Shown: in pieces, positions 56,635-64,000 of the stretch | Position numbering within the stretch: position 1 is the stretch's first letter | Layout: each line of letters begins with the position of its first letter | Assembly: GCA_964469925.1 (NCBI GenBank) | Contig: CAYXZL010000002.1 | Span: 1-64,000, forward strand | Length of the DNA: 64,000 nucleotides | Direction: 5' to 3' | DNA from: CAYXZL01 sp964469925 | Lineage (GTDB): Bacteria; Patescibacteriota; Gracilibacteria; Absconditabacterales; Absconditicoccaceae | Translations under genes and position numbers: made by a program | The notes under the pieces: generated by a model | The model's input: only the letters and a program-made list of their open reading frames with translations | What the model was told of the DNA's origin: nothing | Database searches by the model: none

Positions 56635-59622
56635 TTACTTGATTATTACTTGATAGCTTTGGCTGTCTGTTGCATTTCCTTTTCTGTGTGTTGCTGTATA
56701 TAATATGGTGTATTCTCCAGGTGATAGGTAGTTCTCTTTGCTTGGATCTGTATGTTGTACTTTTATCGAAAATGTTCCGTCAGCATAAAGAACTGGATAA
56801 AATTCATTTATCACAACTCAATCCTGTGATAATTGTGCTGATATCTTTACTAAGTTTGGAGTGTGTGAGTACTGGACTTGTCAGTTGAAAGAGTTATTTC
56901 TGTAAGGTATGCGTGTTAGTATTTTCACGAATCATTTCCCTGGTGATATTACGCAACTTCAATCTTCTATGGCAGCTTCTGAATCGTAATTATCTGCTTG
57001 TTCGTATGTGCATCATTTTTTACCTACCTCAACTGTTGTGGAACAATTATAGAGTGATCAACTAATAATTTTGACTAGAAACTTTGCATTGTATTTTCAG
57101 GGTTTACTGTAACTATGTCATAATGGGCTAGTCGTGCTCCTATATAAAGTCCCTTCTCAAGGATATAGTGATACGTACTCTATATCTTGATTGATGGTCC
57201 ATTTGAAATTTACTGTGTAGCTATTGTTTTCTATATCCTCTTCTGTTATTTTTTGTATGTGTAGTTGATCGCAATAGAATGCCCCATTACTTTTGTATGT
57301 ACATGTTCCATCGTCTGTGGTTGCTTTGGGATCATAGTTTTTGGCCTTTGGATCAGTGCACCCTTGTATGCTTTCTATTTGTAGCGTTTCACTGCATATT
57401 ATTGATTTACTGTTATCGTTTTTGTTTTCTAATGTTATTTTGGTGTTATACGAACCAGCTTTTTCATATGTGTGACTTACTGGTATGGTGATGTTGGTAG
57501 ACTGGTTACTATTCTCTCACCAATCCACATTTTTCACTCTGATTCGTGTTTGGTTTACATAGCCCAAGTTTAAGACAGTTGCTTGACTGGAGTTTTCTCA
57601 TTGACCAAGGACGATATTCACTTTACACGTTGGTGTTTCCCGCTTGCATGAGCTATTGCATCAATCGTTGTTCTCACTGTTTCCATCATCACACTCTTCG
57701 TCGCTTACTACTATTCCGTTTCCACACTCAGCACTACCTGTGGCGGCTATTGTTAGGTAACAAGCGTTACTTCACTTACAGTCAGTGTCGCGGCAATCAA
57801 TGAGTCAATCTTTATCGTTGTCTACATGATCATTGCATATACGTTCTTTGTATGAATCATTTTGATTGCAATCTGTTGGACATATTTCAGTATTTTCTCA
57901 TCTTTGTGTTTCACACTGGTAATTGAAATTACAACCACAATCATTCCGACAATACTTTATCGTTTCATTTGTTTGGCATATGTTGTCTTGATTGCAAACT
58001 GTTTCTATTTTGCAGTCAGTTTCACAACTTTTTGTTGTTTCCGCTCTTTCTGATTCACATATCCCATTGTCGTTACAGCTACAGTCTCAAGGGCAACTAC
58101 TGCTGTCTTCTTGGTCTTCACATATGTTGTTATTGTTGCATTGTGTATTGGTATTTTTGTGGTCGGAACTACACTGATAGGGTTTTATTGTGTTTATTGT
58201 TTTACACATATTAATAAGTCCATTTCACAATTCTTTTTCTTTTAGGGGATCTGTATTGCTGATGAGTGTTTTTTTTAATGATCGTCAATCTGTGTCTTCT
58301 GACTGTACTGATCTTATTGTGTTTGCTATTGCGGTTACTATAGCAGTAGCTACTGACGTTCCATTGCGGTATTTTTTGTCAGATTCTATCTTACTGTATA
58401 TATTTTCTCATGGTGCTGCTATATCTATGAATTCGCCTATGTTTGATTCTGATCGTTTTTCATTTTCTTTGTTGGTAGCAGCTACTGCAATCATATTGGG
58501 TGAATCTACTGCTGCTGGGTAGTATCCGTAGCTTCCTGCTTGTAATGTTCCTAGTAATGGGTGTTCACATGTTTGTTCTCATGGGTTGATACCATTATTC
58601 CCCCCTGCTGCTACAAACAGTATTGATGGGTGACTTAGTATGATATCGCGTATTGTATTACTATATTCATGAGGTAAACATCATCATAGTGATAGATTTA
58701 TTACGTTTGCGTTGTTTTTGATTGCTCGTTGAATTCCTTCGATTAGATGACTTAGTTGTGAACCATCACCTTTATCGGATGCTATCTTGATTGCTAGTAG
58801 TTTTGTATTGTAGCTATTATCCGCTATTATACTTGCTATATAGGTCCCATGGTTTCGTTTTTCATTTTTTATAGGGGGGATCGTGTTGTTGTCTTCGTCG
58901 GCTATATCATATGCCTTCAATAATATTTGTTTGATGTTTCCCTGTTCTGTATCGATTGCATTATCTATTACAGCTACTATAGTTTCTTGTTTTGCTTCCA
59001 GACTTATGGATGATAGTTTGTTTAATTCTGTTGCTTCTTTGTACCGATCATTATTATCTCATTCAGATTGGTCTCATGCTATATATAACTCTGGTACAGG
59101 TTCTACGTACTTTATGAATGGTGCCTTTTTGATTTGCTCTATTACTTGTTTTATGTTGGGTGCTTGAAATGTTATAGTATATAGATTGTTCCGAGGGGTT
59201 CCGTTTACACTAGATTCGTCTAATCCTTTAAAATCAGCTGTAATTTTTTCTAGGTTGTAATTTTTGTGTAATAACAACAGTAGCTGATTGATTGTGTATA
59301 GTACATTTTGGTCGTATCACGACCATTTTTGTGCCTTTTGTGTTTGTGCTATAAAGTAGTTTAGTATTTGTGTTTCTTCTGTGGAGAAATTGTCTAGGTA
59401 TGGGTCTAGATTGTCTTCGAATCTTACTAATAGTTTCACCTCTTTTTTGTTTTGACTAGATGTGTTGCTTTGTTCTTGTTGTATTTCTTCATCACTTGAA
59501 ATAGATATGGTTTGCCCAGAATTGTTGATGCCAAAACCAAAGCCGTTGGATATATGGTAGCCCATATAAGCTCCAACGATAAAGAATTGTATAAATAGTT
59601 TTTTTATAGATAGGTGTTTCAT
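56635..59622 (-). CDS. Secreted S8 protease with cysteine-rich and GCTDP repeats
   Basis: A 995-residue exported protease. A signal segment (MKHLSIKKLFIQFFIVGAYM) and a propeptide-like region to about residue 205 precede an S8 domain with Asp in VAVIDNAID (about 219), His in KRNHGTYIASII (about 256), Asn in AAGGNNGIN and Ser in YRNGTSVATAI (about 421), all catalytic residues present. After it come small cysteine motifs (NNNICEDQEDSSCPGDCSC and similar), a DNDKDGLIDCRDTDC repeat, CGNGIVVSDEECDDGN, PKD-like stretches and GCTDPKAKNYDPKATTDDG. The gene has a near-consensus promoter at 59654-59682 and ends at TAA 56635-56637. The repeat modules match those of its non-protease neighbours, suggesting binding to the same surface matrix or calcium-dependent assembly. 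Confidence 0.91.
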
Positions 59623-59653
59623 GGTTTTTTACGATATTGGAAACTTACCTTTC

Positions 59654-59682
59654 ATTGTAATCTTTCCTTTTATTCCTGTCAA
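59654..59682 (-). promoter_or_regulatory. Sigma-70-type promoter of the 56635-59622 protease gene
   Basis: On the minus strand TTGACA (59677-59682), a 17-bp spacer and TACAAT (59654-59659), about 32 bp upstream of the ATG. It lies in the 96-bp gap after the sortase-ended gene, so the protease genes can be transcribed separately from it. Confidence 0.82.
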
Positions 59683-59718
59683 TTTCTCTTTTTGTAGCAT
59701 TGTTTTTCTTTGACTTTT

Positions 59719-62700
59719 TTAGATCTTAGTATTTGCTAATTCGTATATTAGGTATTGTAGAGTGCTGTCCATTCTTTCTTTTGTATCAGAGTTTAGATCT
59801 GCTTGTCCTTTTATCTGTAGCCTTGTTTGGTGTATTTGGTTTATAAGTAGATTTAAGGCTCTTTCGTTTTGTATATTGTTTTTATACTTTTGTGCCATTG
59901 ATCGTAATTGTATCTTTTGTCTTGCTGATAACTTGTTTAACAGATCTGAGTAACGAATATCTATTAGTATTGAAACTGGTTTTGCTTCTACTACCAATCT
60001 TTGTTTTGATGAACCGATAGGGTAACATGTTAGCAATGTTACTTTGTTCCCCTGATTGTTCTGTTGTAATATTTTAGCATCACTTGGATTTACTATTGAT
60101 TTTTTTGTAACTGTGTATGTGTATGTTTTGTATTCTCCCTTTACTCTTTCTACTAGATAGAATACATCATCCTTTTCTAATAGAGGGAGTAGTTTGAAGG
60201 CATTACCTATGTTGTTTTTGTCTTGGTCGGGTAGTTGATATTGCGAACTATGCCCTACTAACACAGTATTGCCACCCTTCCCTATCCCTGCTGAACCTGC
60301 GTAGTGTACTATTGTTTCTGTTAACTGATCTTGTATGTCTATTGGTTTGCCTAGTATGAAGCGGTCCAGTTCAGTAGGGTTTTCTATGTCTTTGATTGCT
60401 ACTACACTCCCTATACTTGGTGCTACGAAGAATTTTGTATAGTGAAGGTATTTGGGTGGTAGAATGTGTTCTATTCGATAGAGTGGATCTTTGTAATGAG
60501 GGTCGTCTATGCTTAGTGTTCTGAATCGAGGAAGACTTTCTGTGTTGATGTTTGGTTTTTCTGACAGTGTGTATCAGAGTTCTTTGAGCTTTTTGTTCAA
60601 TCGTTCATCGTCAGGTCATACGTTTGGTAATTTCTCTGGCATCATAAAATTGTTACTACCTCAAAATTTACATTGTCCATTTAGATAGCATACCTCTTTT
60701 CTGATTTCATCGATTATATATTCCTCAAAGTATGTGCAATCATCAGAACAATATGGTCAGCCATCACACTCTTCTCCTTTCTCTACTATGCTATTGCCAC
60801 AATACGGTATTCTTCCTTCTTCTAAAAAGCAGGTGCTGTCACAACTGTCTCCATTATAATTATTGCCATCGTCGCATTCTTCTCATTGATCTAACTTGGT
60901 GTTTCAGCATATGTTGTTGTATCAGTTATCTGTTTGGAAAATGCAGGATCCATCATCTATTTCTGCATCTGTATTAAAATTGAGTGCATCTTCATATATA
61001 CATCCCTTTTTCCCTACTTTGATTGTTAGATTACACGTTTTTGTGTTTTTGTCTTTTGCTTTTATTATTAATTGTGCATTATATACTCAGGGTAGCGTGT
61101 AACTATATTCTTTGGGACTTGAGGAATCGATTTCGTATGTACCTGCTCATGCATAAAATTGTATTTGTGTGATTTGACTGTTAAGTGTTCGTAAAAAAAA
61201 TACTGTTTCACCTACATCTGGTTGTGGTTCGCTTACTCTGAAATTTACATCTGTACAATCGTGGTTGTTTGTGCTGTAATCACAGGACTCATCATCAATT
61301 GTTGCATTGGGATCATAGTTTTTAGCTTCTTTATCGGTGCAACCAGGTATTGATTTTATTGTTATAGATTCTTGGCAGATTTTTATAATTGACCCCGAGA
61401 AATTGTTCTGTATTTGTACTTCCGTTTGGTATGTTCCTAGTTGTGTATAACTGTGACTTTGTGGGAAGTTTGTGTTGTTGAGAACGCTACTGTTATCTCA
61501 TCGTGTAAGCGATTTTATCTTTGATCGGGATGATAAATTATTAGTTGTTGCGATGGTTAATTTTGTTATGTCTGTGTTTATTCCAAATATATACGATACA
61601 TCATTACAGTTTGGTAATTCGAATTTGCAGCTGCTGTTGCAGCCGTCATTATTACTTGTGTTGCTGTCATCGCAGTCTTCTTGTGTGTTCACTATTCCGT
61701 TTCAACATACATTTAGACACAAACTATTGTTTGCACAGTCTACGTCGAAACAGTCTGCTGCTCAATCTGTATCATCATCTATTCAGTTGTTACATATTTC
61801 TGCTCAACTATTTCCTCATCATGTTTGACAAGCACTACTTGTTGAACAGTTGCTATCTGAACAATCTGCTTTTCAGTCTACATCATTATCTTTTCAATCG
61901 CTACAGTTTGTTTCTCCGTTTGGTTGACATATTACTCATCCAGAGCCGGTTTGTCCATTGCAGTCCGTATCTGAGCAATCTGCCTTTCCATCACTGTCAT
62001 CGTCTTGGTTATTATTACATATCTCATGTGATCATGTTGATGAAGAGCATTGACTGTTTGCATTGCAATTTGAATCATTACAGTCTATAGACCCATCTCA
62101 GTCGTTATCGAATCCGTCGTTACATGTTGTTTCTGATCAATATTGACACGTACCTCATGATCATATTTGATTGTTACATCAAGAATCAACACAGTCAATG
62201 TATCAGTCATTGTCATCATCTACTCCATTGTTACAGGATTCTATTGATCCTGTGCTTTGACATACACTTGCGGATGTACAGTTTGAATCGTTGCAGTCTA
62301 TAGAACCGTCTCAGTCATTATCAAATCAGTCGTTACATGTTATTTCCGTTGATTGACATATTAGTGTTCCGCTGTATGTTTTATTATCGCAACTGGAATC
62401 TGTACAGTCAATAAACCCATCGCCATCATTATCAAATCCGTCATTGCATGTTACTTCTCATGTGTATTGGCATATTCATCATGTTGTTACAAATCAATTG
62501 CAATCACTGTCTGCACAGTCGTTTTTTGTGTCTTGATCTTCATCTCATGGGATGGCACAATACTCTGATGGTGGTCGTGTGTCTACGAAAGTTAATGTTA
62601 CTGTCGCGTTATCACAATTGTTACTATTAATTTTGCTACACACAATATACCCGAAACTTATTGTATCTCCTGTGCTTAGATCATTTCCACCGTAATAATA

Positions 62701-63954
62701 CAGGATTTGTGTGTTATTAGTTACTATTTGTGCAGATCCCGTTGTGGGGGTGTTTACTATACTTGTGATTGCTAGTCCTGTTTCTAGTTCTGAACCGTAG
62801 TAATCATTGTTTAGCACGGTTATGAGTATTGATACTATTCAATTTGATCAACTTAGGTCGTAAAACCTGTAATCGTCGTTTGCTGTGACACTTGTTCAGT
62901 CATTGAATGTTATTATGATTGTTGCGGTATCGCACATTATCGTGTTACAAACCTGATATTGTCCTGTTACTTGTTCTCATATATTTATGTTTGATCAAGA
63001 ATATGTGTAGATGATGGTGTTGCCTGACTTTGTCATCGATCATGTGACAGGGTAGTTTGTTATCCCCGATAAGAATAGTCAACTTCATTGGTCATTCTCT
63101 AGAACGTTAATGACTATTGTACTACCCGATCATATTGTAAATGTTGCTGTGTCATTTACTCCTGTTACTACTCATGTCACATTTGTTTGTTCTCAGGTAA
63201 AACTAATAGTGATGGTTGCATTGGAACAATCTGTATGTATGCATACTTGGTAAGAGAAGCTGATATCGCTATTTTGGGATGATCCATTATAGGTGTATGC
63301 CACTTTCTGTTCTCATAAGGATCAGGAAATGAGGGCACTTCCTGTGAAAGGGCTTGTTATTAATGATGCTATATAACGTCATGTTCCGGAGTCGTTTGCT
63401 AGTACATCTATTAGTATTGTGTCGCTACTATTGCTTATGTTGAACACTGCTGCATCATTTTGTTCTAACAATACTATGTTTGAATTGGTGAATGTATACG
63501 TCAAAGTTCCTGTTGCACATGCTTCTCAACTACTTGGTATTGTTATGCATATTTGATATTCTACTGTATCCCCACTGTATGCTATCAGATTTCCGCTGTT
63601 GTATGTGTATGTTATAGCGAAATGTCATGATGCATTTAATCCTGTTGTTGCAGTTCCATAACTTGGTGTTGCAATTATTGATAGAGATGATGTTGTACTT
63701 GGTATGGTTTGGTCGAATACTTCTTGTGTATTACTATATGTGGACGATAGGTTATAGTTTATTGAAAAATCATTTATGATGTAATCGTTTCCACTATATG
63801 TTATGATTCACGCTGCACTTGTTTTTGATAAACTGTATGGGTCTTCTATTACGTTTACGTTTGCTCGGTTTGATTGTGCAATCTTGAATCATAAGAAAAT
63901 TCCTATTGCCACAAATTTTACGATTAGCCGAATTTTTATTCTTTCTTTTTTCAT
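59719..63954 (-). CDS. Surface protein with cysteine-rich repeats, LPNVG motif and C-terminal sortase domain
   Basis: A 1411-residue exported protein, a smaller relative of the giant. It has a signal peptide or anchor (IRLIVKFVAIGIFLGFKIAQ), four beta-sandwich repeats of about 90 residues (VLANDSGTG, VLENDQGSG, VLNNDYYGS: cadherin/Big-like VLxNDxG signatures), about eight acidic repeats of the type CNDGFDNDGDGSIDCNDSNC, a CGNGIVNTQEDCDDSN unit, GCTDKEAKNYDPNA and GCIYEDALNFN units, two more CDDGN units, the motif LPNVG (60616-60630), and a sortase domain with His in VLVGHSSQYQ (about 1234), Cys in VTLLTCYPIGSS (about 1309) and Arg in KQRLVVEA. The Gly of LPNVG is TGA. The frame is open from ATG 63952-63954 to TAA 59719-59721. 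Surface attachment with self-processing is inferred. Confidence 0.9.
60616..60630 (-). other. LPNVG sorting-like motif before a sortase domain
   Basis: Codons TTA CCA AAC GTA TGA encode LPNVG, followed by PDDER. It matches the position and the PD(D/E)E flank of LPSTG in the giant protein and lies about 125 residues before the catalytic His of its own sortase domain. Confidence 0.7.
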
Positions 63955-64000
63955 CCCTGAGACTACCCCCTATAAAAGGCATCTCACATTTTATTTTTTC

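Noticed and set aside
22362..63954. Pseudogene cluster caused by many TGA stops
   Set aside because: TGA occurs at glycine positions in intact domains and in rpsO; with TGA as Gly all frames are complete.

Overview
The window reads coherently only if TGA is translated as glycine and TAA/TAG are the only stops (translation table 25). TGA falls where conserved glycines belong in ribosomal protein S15, the sortases, the AI-2E transporter and the DNA methylase, and half of a ten-glycine run is written with TGA. This code is known from Candidate Division SR1 (Absconditabacteria) and Gracilibacteria (BD1-5), so the DNA is almost certainly from such a small-celled CPR bacterium. I cannot tell the two apart from this window. 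With the standard code nearly every gene looks shattered; all calls here use TGA = Gly.

Layout. Positions 1-9.5 kb hold the end of an AI-2E family transporter (+), a leftward cluster (LytM/lysozyme-like protein, stand-alone sortase, coiled-coil protein), a long rightward type IV secretion-like ATPase, tRNA-Arg(CCU), rpsO and an S1-domain protein (rpsA) ending at a strong terminator. Positions 9.5-15.1 kb are a leftward accessory cluster: small protein, GNAT acetyltransferase, winged-helix protein, hypothetical protein and a 1080-residue single-chain type IIG restriction-modification enzyme. Positions 15.2-22.3 kb hold two secreted proteins, an unknown membrane-protein pair, a PilT-like ATPase with a KH domain and a degenerate pyruvate kinase-like protein.

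Positions 22.3-64 kb are the striking part: about 41.6 kb on the minus strand, six genes, all encoding exported cysteine-rich proteins. They are a giant protein of at least about 8,670 residues (22362-48451, interrupted by a 100-N gap), a 568-residue cysteine-rich protein, three subtilisin-family (S8) protease genes carrying four protease domains, and a 1411-residue surface protein. They share modules: CDDGN-type disulfide repeats, aspartate-rich DNDGDG..DC repeats and GCTDP..NYDP repeats. The giant adds three von Willebrand A domains and a calcium-binding EGF-like domain. The giant and the 1411-residue protein both end in a sortase domain preceded by an LPxTG-like motif (LPSTG, LPNVG), so each carries a possible sorting signal and its own sortase in one chain.

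Interpretation (inference): this is a surface-attachment and processing locus, plausibly for host or prey contact by an epibiotic CPR cell. The proteases would mature or cut surface proteins, and the sortase-ended proteins would self-anchor or self-process. No CRISPR array, rRNA or insertion sequence was seen.
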